From Macrotrachela quadricornifera (lineage: Eukaryota; Rotifera; Eurotatoria; Philodinida; Philodinidae): a stretch of DNA of 64,000 nt. The position numbers were made by a program, and so were the translations under genes. The stretch spans positions 604,266-668,265 of the forward strand of contig JAJEKB010020906.1 of assembly GCA_022393335.1 (NCBI GenBank), read 5' to 3'. Numbering within the stretch: the first letter of the stretch is position 1; each line of letters opens with the position of its first letter. Under the pieces are notes generated by a model, which worked only from the letters and a program-made list of their open reading frames with translations, made no database searches and had not been told where the DNA came from. Positions 48,434-59,769 of the stretch are shown piece by piece.

Positions 48434-49004
48434 CTTAGGTGTGCCAAAAATTCTAATCACAGTGTCTAGAGGATCTTGTTGAATAAAGTATCGTATTCAG
48501 AAATGAGAAACCAAATATATCATGTTGTAGAGTTTTCCAAGACGCATCAAATGGTATAGAATAAATTCTGTTCACATAAAACTTCGAAGCAATCAGAATC
48601 AATTTACTAAGAGATGACTACATATTCATGTCCGAACCATACTTTATCATGATAAGTTAATGAATATTGTGATCCTTGGTAATAATCGAAAGTATTTGTA
48701 AAATATTTTTTCTCACATATGAATGAATAGAGCTTTTGGCAAGCTACAACCTCATAAATGTAGTGTCTCCTGTCATCTTGATGATGTAGATACAGATAGA
48801 TGTGAGTACTGATGTGTGGTTATCTATTAGTAAATTGACTATGATTGTTTCAAAGTCTCATATAAACATAAATTACTATATACCATTTGATGCGTCTTAA
48901 AAAGTTCTACAACATGATATATTTTATTTTTTATTTCTGAATAGGGCACCTTATCCAACAGGGTCTTTCAGATACCGTGATCAGAACTTTTGGTACATGC
49001 TAAG
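48434..49004. mobile_element. Hairpin MITE nested in the CACTA-like element
   Basis: The inverted ends CTTAGGTGTGCCAAAAATTCT and CTTAGCATGTACCAAAAG are flanked by TA (48432-48433 and 49005-49006). Inverted arms of more than 100 bp include ATATATCATGTTGTAGA and GACGCATCAAATGGTATA. The TA duplication and CTTAG start resemble the MITE at 18729, but the internal core differs. Confidence 0.65.
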
Positions 49005-49119
49005 TATGTGATAAAAACTCTTTGTACTTGATTTATTTACTTATCAGATAATTAATAAAAGATATTCTATATAGATTAGTTACAAAAGCAATTTGATCTA
49101 AAGATGTGTCTTCTTGTAG

Positions 49120-51414
49120 ATGGTTTCTAGAGCTACTCTATGGCGTCGTAACAAGCAATTCCAACAAAATTTATGTCAACACTTAACTACCACAGCTTCA
49201 TCGTCTGATAAAAAGTAAATTTTGATAATTGTTACTTATCATAGATTTTATTATGAAATTTAGTTGGATTGATCCAGCATTCTTAGATGTATCAAATAGC
49301 AAGGCATATGTTAATTTATTGGCTCAGACACCAACAGCTAATGGTACTGAAACTGAATCTAATCTATATGTATCTCCCGTCAATAATGATGAATTTGAAG
49401 ATGAACTCGATGTATTGATAGATGAAACATGGCTTGAAAAAGATATGAAGGATGTTAATCCATGGAAGAATGTAGTATTAGAATCACCATTTGAATATTC
49501 AATGAAATATGATGAGTCTTTGTCTCATCAAATTGATTCGTAAGTGTTATCTAAATTTTTCCTGTTTATGTAAAATGTTTTTCGATGAAAAATTAGAAAT
49601 CCATCGGAAAAAGAAATTGCTGCAGCACTTGTTTTATTAAAGGTATAGTTTTGAAAAATAATATAAGCATGCATTGATTTATGCAGTTTATTCTTTAAAA
49701 AAAATATATTAAAAGTTTCATTATAGACTCGTCATCGAATATCAAACAAATGTATCGATGATGTATGCAAATTCATAAAACTCTTAAAAACTCCAAACTG
49801 CCCATCCAATTTTTCAAGAATTAAACATCTTTTTTTACCTGAATCTTCTTCATTACCATCATCAATGATTACTTATTTATGTTCAGTTTGTTGTGAAACA
49901 TCTTTATCATCGGAACATTGCAATAACACTAGTTGTACACAACATTCGTCGTTTACTAAGTCTCCATTTCAATATTTACGTTTACCAATTCTTCCTCAAT
50001 TACGTGACATTCTTTACAATACATGTTCGATAAGTTTTGAACAACAAAAAAATTTTTCTTCTAATATAGATGTATTGAATGATATTTATGATGGAAAAAC
50101 ATATCAAAATATAATTAAGAATCAAAAAGGAAAACAATTTTTAACATTTTTGATGAACGTCGATGGTATTCAAGTATCAAATAATTCTTCTACATCTTTA
50201 TGGATTTTTACACTAGTATTAAACGAAATCAGAAGAACTGAACGTTTTAAATTGAAAAATGTAATCATAGGTGGAATTATATCAGCACCATCAAAACCCA
50301 CTCATCTACAAATGCAATCTTTATTGTTACCGATGGTTGACGAATTATTAGTTTTGGAACAAGGTGTATCTGTTGAAATAAAAGATATGGATTGTTACGT
50401 TATTAAGCATCTTAGATGCTTTCTAATTGCATCCTGTTGTGATAAACCCGCACAAAGTTTAGTACAAGGTATTAGTGCACCAACAGGAGCATTTGGATGT
50501 GGTGCTTGCCAAATTCAGGGTATAATTATATGAATATAATTTATAAAATATGTTGTTTTTTTTCTTAATCTATCTATTATTTCTATTATAGGTGTTACCG
50601 TACCCATCAACTCTAAGTCACGAAAAAGAATACGAGTTTTTCCTCTTGTGCCTACACATCAAAAACAACCACGTTTACGAACCAATGAAACATATGATAT
50701 GTTTATAGAAATACTTGAAAAGAATTCTTCGTTAAATTATACTGAATTACGTGATCGTTGTCGAGGTCACGTAAGTCCTTGTGTCTTACGTGAACTCGCT
50801 CATTTCGATATTGGTAATAGTTTTCTTTCTGATTCTTTGCACAATATTTATCATGGTGTAATGGTACGTATTTTATGTTTCTTTTAATTATATTAAGAGA
50901 TTTTGATATAGTAGCTGGATAGTAAAAAATAGCTTCGGTTCTTTCTCATATTGCAAAATCTAATCATAAACTTACATAGAATGACGAGAAAAATTTGCTT
51001 TTATTGTTACTAAAGATTCTTTATTTATTGGAAATTTCTATTAACTTAGTTTAAGAAATATTTTTTCATATATTTTAATCCACTATTTTTCATGTCGTTA
51101 AGAAACGTCTTCTTCGTCTATGGTTGGACAAAAAAGGTCGAAAAGAGCCGTGGAGTATTTGTGATAAAGGTAGTATTGTCAACCATTATCTTTCTTCAAT
51201 CAAATATCCATCGACGACTGTTCGTTTACCACGTTCTTTATCAAAATATGAACAATACAAGGCTAATGAAACTCGAGCTATTTTACTATTTGGTTTTTCT
51301 GGTTTTTGCTCTGTTTTACCAGTCAAATATGCAAAACATTTTCTTCTTCTTGTCGTCGCTGTGCACATTGCCGAATCTCGTCGTATTCATCAAACACAAA
51401 TATCCACTTTATAA
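49120..51414 (+). CDS. CACTA/TNP2-type (Transposase_21-like) transposase
   Basis: Exons 49120-49214, 49264-49539, 49597-49642, 49727-50519, 50592-50863 and 51103-51414 sum to 1794 nt, giving 597 residues with no stop. Taking the acceptor AAATTTAG at 49263 keeps the first junction in frame. A Cys-rich segment lies at about 191-209 (CSVCCETSLSSEHCNNTSC). The catalytic core follows the TNP2 pattern: NVDGIQVSNN (Asp near 285), SLWIFTLVLNEIRRTERFKL, KNVIIGGI, then ASCCDKPA (Asp near 378), a GCGAC zinc pair, and LAHFDIGNSFLSDSLHNIYH followed by a KYEQYKANETRAILLF region. The C-terminus (ESRRIHQTQISTL) looks shorter than expected for the family, so some 3' sequence may be lost or frameshifted. It would cut and join the element's ends. 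Confidence 0.7.
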
Positions 51415-51519
51415 AGAAGCTAAACTCAAATTAAATAAATTAGTTTTATAAAGACATGAATAGGAGAAGTTTAAGTAAGGTTGATTGCTAATGTAATCCG
51501 TTTGAACATGAATACAATT

Positions 51520-51875
51520 TCGAACGAAGAAAAACGCGTTTCAGGCAGTGCAGATAGCAGATCGTTCTCGCGTTCGAACACATTCAATAAATGTGAGAAG
51601 GGACGTTTGCATGCGTTTATCTTATAAAACGCAAGAAGACGCGTTTTTGATACCATCTAAATAAAACGCGTTTCTATTGAAAATGCGTCTAAACGCGTTC
51701 TTAGTTCTAACGCATCAGGACGCGTTTTTGAAACGCGTCTACGTATAGCTCTTACTACAAACGCATTCGGACGCGTCTATTGGATGCGTTCAGACGCGGT
51801 ACAGTACCATTTGAAACACTAGACGCGTTCAAACGCTGATTAAACGCGTTTAAACGCATTTAGTCTGCGTTTCTG
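51520..51875. repeat. Right subterminal array rich in ACGCGT
   Basis: Same motif family as the left array (AAACGCGTTT, GACGCGTTT, AACGCGTCT and AAACGCATT variants), irregular spacing, ending about 11 bp before the element's right tip. Confidence 0.7.
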
Positions 51876-51886
51876 AGTTACATGGG

Positions 51887-52063
51887 TACTATGGACCAGT
51901 ATGTTCCATAAGTGTTATCCAGCCAATTCCTCACATCTTTACCAATTGCCTTTTTGTCTGATGATCCATGTGTATCAATTGCAGTACGTAGCGTTGATAA
52001 TATATTTATTCTCATAGTATCTGTGATTCCAGACGTTTGTTGCATAACACCCCATTTCGCCAT
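51887..52063 (-). pseudogene. 5' part of the split dynein-light-chain-like gene
   Basis: On the minus strand it reads QTSGITDTMRINILSTLRTA then DVRNWLDNTYGTYWSIV, closely matching the B-box/light-chain protein (QSAGITDPMRINILNTLSTL ... DMKNWLNEMYGQRWTVEIV). Reading then enters the transposon tip and stops. Upstream the frame reaches a stop near 52095 and no B-box exon is seen before the hAT MITE, so only the light-chain-like module is present here. The matching 3' part is at 43433-43548. Confidence 0.6.
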
Positions 52064-52200
52064 TCTAGTAAATTTTAACGATAATTATCTAGAACAATGA
52101 TTAAGGAACTTTACTTATCATAAACTATTAAAGAGAAGATATAGATGAATCCATGCATATAATACAATAGAGAAAAAGGAAAAAATCTTTTCATTGCATC

Positions 52201-52563
52201 CAGAGATGGGCAAGTCAGAGGTTTTTACAAGTCAAGTCAAGTCAAGTCACTGAGACAAAAACGCAAGTCAAGTCAAGTCTGACTTGAAATCAAGTCAAAT
52301 GTTTCTTGACCTAATATGACATAATTCAGCTCGAAAACTTACCATGAACTCTTATTTAGGTAGCAGTCATACATAGTTTATCAAACTATTTGTTTGTCTT
52401 CCTTTCAATATTCATAGTTGGCCTTAATTTCCAAAGAAACAGATGTATGAAGAACATAATCAGATCGGTTTTCCTCAGTTGACTTATGACTTGACCTACA
52501 AGGCAATATTCAAGTCCAGTCAAGTCAAGTCAGATTTGACTTGACTTGACTTACCCATCTCTG
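52201..52563. mobile_element. hAT MITE with CAAGT-rich ends
   Basis: The inverted ends CAGAGATGGGCAAGTCA and TGACTTACCCATCTCTG are flanked by a perfect 8-bp duplication ATTGCATC (52193-52200 and 52564-52571), as for hAT elements. Subterminal CAAGTCAAGTC repeats mirror each other. No coding capacity. The intact duplication suggests recent insertion. Confidence 0.8.
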
Positions 52564-52571
52564 ATTGCATC

Positions 52572-53640
52572 CGAAAAAGAAACAGGATATAGCATGAATA
52601 TAATCGAACGTAAACAGTTCAAATAGTTTGATTCCAATAGTGCGAGAAGATTATCTAACTATTGAAAAGGTAGCATAAGAAATTATTAAGAGTTTTAGCA
52701 ACGTTTCAAAACCTTTTAAGATTTCATATACTTATTAATAAACCTTCAGAAGGTTCTAGATAATTTTAAAAACCATGATAGATTAAAAATGGTTCCAAAG
52801 GTTTAGAAGAGTTCTATCTCACACCAACTTTTTTAAAATGCTCAGTTTCTTTTGAGAAGATAGCTCTAGTGCAAACATTCTCAAATATACTGAAAATAAA
52901 ATTTACCAAACGGATCCGCTGGGTTTCATCAGACTTTACTACACTTTTAAAGTACTGTCCAAATCCAAGAAACCTCATTGAAAGTTACAACATCTTATGG
53001 AGTTTGCATGAATACTCTTCCAGATTTCGCAATAGAAACAGCTTTGTAGGAAGTCTCTCAAAAGTAATATAGTCAGAAGACGTCATACCAAATGATTTAC
53101 TTTCTGTCCCTCTATAACAGAGACGACTGTTCACGAATCAAAAACATGATCAATCTAAGTATTTCCTGTGTTCATTTATGTATTTTTTGCCTCACAATCG
53201 CGTTCGTATACTTCATTAGTGTATTTACACTTTATATTTTTCCACGCTTAACTACATTTTGAGCATAACATGAAAACCATTGATTATAACGCTATCAAAT
53301 TTTTTTCGCTAAGTTTTTGAGATCTCACATTTTTTAGGTAAGAGATTCTTATTGCTTATAGCTGACTCTATTGCAATTTCATGAGTTATCGCAATCATGG
53401 CCTTCCGAAAGCTTTAGGATCTCGATTGAGCATATTGACTTCAAACTTTCATAAATATTTTCATATAATAGAAAGTTTCCTTAGCAGATACACGTTAACT
53501 AGCTTAAGCGCATCGACAATATATAGTGCCATCGAAAGCAGAGCGATTTTGATAGTTTCAACAGACTTTAAAAAAATCCAGCCGTTTAAATATAAGCAAA
53601 TACGATGCTCTATTTCTAAAAAAAAGGCGGTATAGCGCAC
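52572..53640. other. Non-coding, nothing recognised
   Basis: No supported gene or repeat. Open frames at 52869-53072 and 53381-53658 occur on opposite strands without motifs. Confidence 0.35.
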
Positions 53641-53845
53641 ATTATACCGGACGGTCAACCGACGGTTTACCGGACGGTCAACCGACGGTCAACCGACGGT
53701 CAACCGACGGTTTACCGGACGGTCAACCGACGGTCAACCGACGGTTTACCGGACGGTCAACCGACGGTCAACCGACGGTTTACCGGACGGTCAACCGACG
53801 GTCAACCGACGGTCAACCGACGGTTTACCGGCGGTTATTGTCCGG
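53641..53845. repeat. Minisatellite of about 11-bp units (CCGACGGTCAA and variants)
   Basis: Nearly perfect tandem copies of ACCGACGGTCA alternating with ACCGACGGTTT and ACCGGACGGTCA, arranged in higher-order blocks. It is much more GC-rich than the flanks. The low divergence implies recent expansion. Confidence 0.9.
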
Positions 53846-53929
53846 TTAGAATCACATCGGTGACTATCAGTAACTGACTTGAGCACAAAAGTGTTCTCAA
53901 TAACGAATTATGGAACATAAGAATACTAC

Positions 53930-54890
53930 TCTAAATAGTGAATTATAATTCATTAAAATATAATAGATTATCGAAGATTAACGCATTATTCCAACAATGA
54001 ATTATGATGTATTGAGATCTAATGAATTATAAGAAATTGGAACATTATCCCTGGTAATGCATTAAAATTGCAATCTAAGATCTCGAATTTGAGCAGTACT
54101 CGAAAAAATGCCTTATAATGCATTAAAAACCAATTAATTATACAAGATTTTAGACATTATTTCAAATAATGTATTGAAATGCATTGAAATTTCAATGTAA
54201 GATCTCATTTTTGAGTATTATTTCGAATAATGCTTTATAATGCATTGAAAATCAATGGATTATCCAATATTTTAGACATTATTTCAAATAATGCGTTGCA
54301 ATACATTGAAAATACGTAATATACTGAATTAAAATGCATTATTTCATGTATTCCACGAAATAATGAAACATAATGGTCATTTATCCATTATGAGCCACAT
54401 GGATAATGTTTATAATCCATTGGAATTTAATGAATTATTGAATATTTCATAGTTATCGGAAATAATTTATTAAAATACATTAAAAATGAATGGATTATGA
54501 AGTATTTCGACATTATTTAAAATAATTCATTAAAATGTAATAAAACTTAATGAATTATCCAGCATTGCGACATGATTCCGAAAAAATGGATTATAATGCG
54601 TTAAAGTTTCATGCATTATGAAACATTTAACATTATCCTCTGTTATCCATGAAAATACAATAAATTTTAATGCATTATAGTAGATTTTCACATTATTTGG
54701 AATAATTCATTGAAATACAGTAAACTTTACTGAATCATCGAGCATTTCAGCATTATTCAAAATAATGCATTACAATCCATGAAAACTAAGAAAAAACCAT
54801 AAAATAATGAATTATAATTCATTGTTCGTAAAATAATGGAAAACAATGGGTCATTTTTCCATTACTCATCCATTATTGGGTACATGGATA
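53930..54890. repeat. Degenerate tandem repeat built on AATAATGCATT / AATGAATTAT
   Basis: About 950 bp made of diverged units of roughly 40 bp containing TTTCAAATAATGCATTGAAA and GAATTATCCAACATTTCGAC-like pieces. An old satellite-like array directly next to the CCGACGG minisatellite; the two may form one composite locus. Confidence 0.7.
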
Positions 54891-55319
54891 AGGGATGGCC
54901 CACGACAATATCGAAGATAGGTGAATACGATTATATTGTTAAAAATTTTGATTCCTATATTTTGTTTCCTGTGGAAATGAAAGATTATCATCGAAAACTT
55001 TTAAATCCAAATTTTTAGCTCGATCTAGCTTACTCTTAAAACGTTATGAAACAAACAACGAGAGTCTACTATGTGTTTCGAAAGAAAATTTTGTCATAAT
55101 AAATTGAGTTAGTTAATATTTAGACACGTTTTCCATCTTGACTCGTTGCAATCTTTTCAAGTCATAGGATAGTGAAAAGAGCAAATTTCGCTCTACCAAA
55201 TTGTGTATGTGAACATCTATTAAACCTTCATTATAAAGGAATCCCAAATACAAAATTAGACGGATCATACCAGATTTTTCTCGTTCTTCTTTCAAGTGCT
55301 AGACTGTATTTGTTTACTA

Positions 55320-56353
55320 CGGTAAAACCTCTGAAGTAAGCACATCTCTAAATTGGGCACGTCCGTAAAGTGGGCACTTGCAGAATCGCCCGACGAATTT
55401 TTGCTGGAAATGAACATCTCTAAACTGGGCACCTTCCTACTCTGGGTATTGCGCACAGTTTTACGGTCCGACAGTCATACCACCTCTCTAAAATGGGCAC
55501 TTATAAATTTTTTTTTCGAAGACAAAAACCATCTCGTCTCTTGTGGCTCTCTTTTCTTTACTTGTCGCATCCTCAAGTCCAGAGTAAATTGTAGTCTCTG
55601 CTCTCGATGCGGTCTATTGGATCGATGGAGCATGGAAAGAACTGAATGAATCAAGTATTTTCAATACCTTTCGCACCGCTGGCTTTGATCGCAAAGCTCG
55701 AGAGACAAATGAATATGGTAAAGTCGAAGAGGAGAACAATTCGATTATGAAACACACCCAAATGAACAAGGACGATATCGACCCAGTAAAGATGCTCGAG
55801 ACCTGGCTGATTCATGTTCAAACCAGAGGTCAACGACTTTTGGCAGCTGAATTTGTCAATCTCGACGATGAGACGACATGCTTCAATCAGTATGAAGATG
55901 GAGTTGAGAACTTATTGACGATCGCCAATGCTAGCAATCATGATATCGACGAGGAAGAGGACGATCAAAAGGAAGAGTTACTGAAGTTGCCTATGGCACT
56001 GGATATGGTCCGCAACCTGCACCTTCTGGCATCTTCCCAGCATCCTGATCTACATTAACTCGTTAACGAGTTAGAGGTGAAACTAACACGTATCTATTTG
56101 GACTCTCGAGTATCTAAGCAGAGTTCCATCACTGACTTTTTTCAAAAATCTTTATTGTATTGAAGTTAATGGATCATCTTGAATAAAAGTCATCACAAGA
56201 AGAGGAGAATGTCTAGCACATTTTATTCATTAAGCCTTACATTATGCTCTTTCCTAGAATCAGAAGTTTTTTTTAAGTGAATGTGACCCAAACCTTCCTA
56301 AAGTGGACACTTTGAAAAGTCTCAAGAGTCCTCACTTTAGAGAGGTATTACTG
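55320..56353 (+). mobile_element. Tigger/pogo-like transposon, internally deleted
   Basis: The inverted ends CGGTAAAACCTCTGAAGT and CAGTAATACCTCTCTAAAGT are flanked by TA (55318-55319, 56354-56355), a typical Tigger signature. Further CTAAANTGGGCAC units follow inside the left end, with a related AAAGTGGACAC unit inside the right end. Only the C-terminal third of the transposase is present. Confidence 0.8.
55591..56058 (+). pseudogene. C-terminal remnant of a Tigger/pogo transposase
   Basis: One open frame of 155 codons ends at TAA 56058. It begins VVSALDAVYWIDGAWKELNE then SSIFNTFRTAGFDRK, the conserved end of the Tigger DDE domain (the S.LDA...AW region and the ...F..AGF motif), followed by an acidic tail (NHDIDEEEDDQKEELLKL). 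The N-terminal helix-turn-helix and the catalytic Asp residues are missing. Confidence 0.7.
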
Positions 56354-56761
56354 TAATATCAACTGCCATAGAAATTTTTTTATAGTTTCGGATAGAGCAA
56401 ATAATGGGTTATCCACCGAAATTTACAGAAATTTAATGATATCAAAAGATAGGCCGCGAGATACATCATCTTCTGATGTCAAAATATCTTTAAAAAAGAT
56501 GGCTTGAATAATTCAACTTTTTTGAAGAAAGGTCACGACTACGTGGTTTTATGAACAAGTCCATATAAGTCGCGACGGTGAACACAGAAAACTTCTTCAA
56601 TCGAAATTGTCATATTTTGCTGAATTTAAAATACGTTGTAGAGAGAAGAGTTGTATGAATATTGAGGCAAGTCGCTTAAAAAATATTCAATCCTTGATTT
56701 TCTACAAGTATTGTACGAAAAGCCCTGAAAATGACTATTTCTATCGAGAGCGTCTTGTTTT
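56354..56761. other. Spacer, nothing recognised
   Basis: Short non-coding stretch between the Tigger remnant and a hairpin element. A 60-codon open frame (56607-56789) has no motif. Confidence 0.35.
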
Positions 56762-57240
56762 GGGTGTCAGTTTCAGGTTCCATTTCTAGGAACCCGCAAC
56801 TCATACCGATATCTGGGTTCTTAGGAACAGAAATCGATTAGACAATTCATTTCTGCATATTTTTGAACACGCTGCACTCTTTAGACATATTTTTTCTTTC
56901 ATGTTGAACCAAGTCACTTTGTATTCTCGAGCTTCAACGGACGGGAAGCCGGCCCAGCTCTCGATTTCTGGGTTCCCAAGAAGTAAGAATCTTGTCCAAA
57001 CTGATGTTCTTAGCGATTTTTAATAGACTTCCTCATTCTTAGAAATTCGGTGCCGGTTTCTGTTTCTAAGAATCCGGGAACCTACAGTGGCTTGATTTAA
57101 AACGAAAGAAACGATGTGTCTAGAATCCAGCGTGTTGAAAAACATGCAGAAATGAAGTGTCAAGTGGTTTTTCATTCTTAGGAATCCGCAACTCAGTATG
57201 AGTTCGAGGTTTTTAGGAACGGAATCTGAAATTGGCACCC
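56762..57240. repeat. Fold-back element, about 480 bp, GGGTGNCA ends
   Basis: The inverted ends GGGTGTCAGTTTCAGGTTCC and GGGTGCCAATTTCAGATTCC bracket diverged arms with repeated TTCTNAGGAACC units. A shared internal segment TTCATTTCTGCAT is found in each arm. Target duplication not resolved. Confidence 0.5.
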
Positions 57241-57856
57241 TTAGTCAACGGATTTATCCTATTGTAGCTTGCTGTACCCACTAAGTTTTATTCTTTTTAG
57301 CTAGTTGCAGTCAATGGAGAAACGGAACTTCTTTAATAAGCGCAGCTAACTTATTTCTTATCAAATTTCATGTTTAGCTCTTATGAAGTAAATACTTACG
57401 CGTGATTCAAAACCAGTGCAAATGAAGTCTTTACTCTTGATAACAAACTGCTTTTATAGAGAAGAAAAAGAGAATATTATTGCAAACAGAGAAAAATACA
57501 AGGGAAAAAATATATCATACTTCTTTTTTATGTGTGATAAGAAAAAGTCCACATGAAAGCATCACCTATGTAAAGTTGTCAGCGAATTCTAGTATTTATC
57601 CCTAAAAATGACCCAGTGATCGGCGCTGAATCTACAAAAGATTGGACCAGGTAGAAAATTTGATTCTTGCTGAATACTCTTATACTCAAGATTGTTCATC
57701 GCTCAAAAAGTAGGATTTTGACCTGAGATATTCGACTTTTGAAGGATTTTCGCCAGTATTTCGACATAACATTCGCTCAATAATTTGTACCCGGCCTCTA
57801 AAACGTTGTGCTGGATGCAGAATTTAATTATGCGTCGGGTAATATTACATTCAACC
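57241..57856. other. Spacer, nothing recognised
   Basis: AT-rich, no gene or repeat called. Confidence 0.35.
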
Positions 57857-58547
57857 TGTGTTCAAGTCATAAAAAGTTATAATCACTTTATTATTCAGAA
57901 AGAATCCTTTTGCATCATACATTTTTTACAATAACAAACAAAATATATTTGTAACGATTGAGTTATGAAAGTCGAGCAACCTGTTATTTTCTGAATTTTT
58001 TTACGTTATTCGGGAGAGGTTAATATGCTCTATAACAGTTTTAACATTATTAAAAGTTTTAAATCCTTTTCTGATACAAAACTTCAGTAAAAGCAAAAAG
58101 ACTAATAAAAATCTCGTATATCCTCTATCAATAATAGGATACTTAACTTTGAATAGTCTTCATGGAGTCACCGTTTTGCCTGTTCACGAACCTATGAGTA
58201 ACTGTTCCAAGCTTTCGTCAAAAAGCAAAACAGTGAATCTACTAAGACTATTCAAAGTTAAGCATCCTGTTATTGATAGAGGATATACGAGATTTTTATT
58301 AGTCTTTTTGCTTTTACTGAAGTTTTATATCAGAAAAGGATTTAAAACTTTTAATAATGTTAAAACTGTTTTAGAGCATATTAACCTCTCCCGAATAACG
58401 TAAAAAAATTCAGAAAATAACAGGTTGCTCGACTTTCATAACTCTATCGTTACAAATATATTTTGTTTGTTATTGTAAAAAATGTATGATGCAAAAGGAT
58501 TCTTTCTGAATAATAAAGTGATTATAACTTTTTATGACTTGAACGCA
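57857..58547. mobile_element. Near-perfect hairpin MITE, about 690 bp
   Basis: The arms 57857-58170 and about 58235-58547 are almost identical inverted copies of about 310 bp around a loop of about 65-100 bp. Ends TGTGTTCAAGTCATAAAAAG and TGCGTTCAAGTCATAAAAAG. Very few mismatches are visible, so it is young or kept identical by gene conversion. The open frame at 58149-58403 is an artefact of the arm. Target duplication not identified. Confidence 0.65.
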
Positions 58548-59767
58548 AATTGAAATACCTTTTTTAGATGATAGCTCCAATCACTATATAAAACTGTATA
58601 TTTCGATTATTTATCCATATATGTTTCTTATATAATATCGCTAATTTACAGAGAGAGATCGAAACTTGTGTACCATACTTAGTTTTCTTTACGGGCCTTT
58701 TTCTGCATTCGGTACTCACAATGGTTTTGTGGTATCTTATGATATAAATCGGGCAAGTCAGTTTTCTTTATTTTTTCTGCTTCACTCTATCCTAATTGTT
58801 TTCCAGCACCTTAAAAGAGAGTCCATGAGGCCACCAACCTACCTTGCATCCAAGAAATTTTTTTTTAATTGAGTTAGACCATTTGAAAGAGCGTATAAAG
58901 TTATGTTAAAAACCGAATTTTTAGCTCTTTATGTAAATTTAATGAGGAGATACGAGGAACTCTTTGAACACACCCTCCGATATTATTAATAATTTTCGAA
59001 AATTTTAGAGAATTTGTATTTATCACTTTAAGACAACATATATTGCTATGGAAGATCCATATATTTTATCATGAATCAACGTATGTCGATCAGATCTATT
59101 AAATGGGCCATCGTAGGACAAGATTCTCAAGTGTAAACGGTGCTTAAATAGTCTCTTATATTTTATTTTTTAGTTAAAAACTAGTATTTTTTATCGAAGT
59201 TTTTCATCTAAAAGTACATCAGAACAATGGCCTCCAAAAATTCTTTTATAAGCAAAAGATAGCCGATAAAAAACTGCATCTTTTCACGTATAAAAATATT
59301 TAAAAATGTTTGGGAGGCTTATTTAACTTTTAAGCACAAATTTGATCACTATATGGTATTTTTTTTTCTATTTTCATTACTTTTGTTTGATTTATGCAGA
59401 GTTTTACGACAGTCTTGAGAATAAAGATGCATATATCATTTCGAATTCATCTTCAACATTAAAATAAATAATGTGTTGTACATTCTGGACTCACTTAACT
59501 CAATCCTGAAAGCAAGGCACAAAGGGATAATATCATACCCTTCTAAAATTATTCACCTAGATCGCATGATAGTTTTGGATCTTTGCTATCAGAGCTGATT
59601 ACTCGACAAGAAAACTAGTCACTTTTCTCGAAATCTGCCTGTGAAATAAATCTCATCCAAAAGCCTTCTAACAAGCTCCTATTCAATTATTTCCTCCTCG
59701 AAAATCTGTGATTCATTTCCAGCAATAGAAGAGTTCACTATACATATAACGAATTGAGAAGCAAATA
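58548..59767. other. Non-coding, nothing recognised
   Basis: AT-rich; a 68-codon open frame (58666-58872) has no family motif. Confidence 0.35.
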
Positions 59768-59769
59768 TA

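Larger units (their letters stand above)
43549..51886 (+). mobile_element. 8.3-kb CACTA (En/Spm, CMC)-like transposon with ACGCGT-rich ends
   Basis: The termini are CCCATGTGA at 43549 and its inverted match CCCATGTAA at 51886, each flanked by TA (43547-43548, 51887-51888); TAC, 3 bp, is an alternative reading. Both ends carry about 330-350 bp of ACGCGT/AAACGCG-rich repeats. Inside, on the plus strand, are an accessory DNA-binding-type gene (46091-48428) and a TNP2-type transposase (49120-51414), as in CACTA elements that encode a subterminal-repeat-binding protein plus a transposase. Removing the element and one TA restores continuity of the light-chain-like reading frame around it, which supports these exact boundaries. 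A hairpin MITE (48434-49004) is inserted between the two genes. Confidence 0.7.

Noticed and set aside
52193..52571. TA-type (Tc1/mariner) origin for the CAGAGATGGGC element
   Set aside because: The perfect 8-bp ATTGCATC duplication and CAGAG..CTCTG tips fit hAT instead.
58149..58403. 84-codon plus-strand open frame
   Set aside because: Falls in the loop and arm of a near-perfect hairpin MITE.
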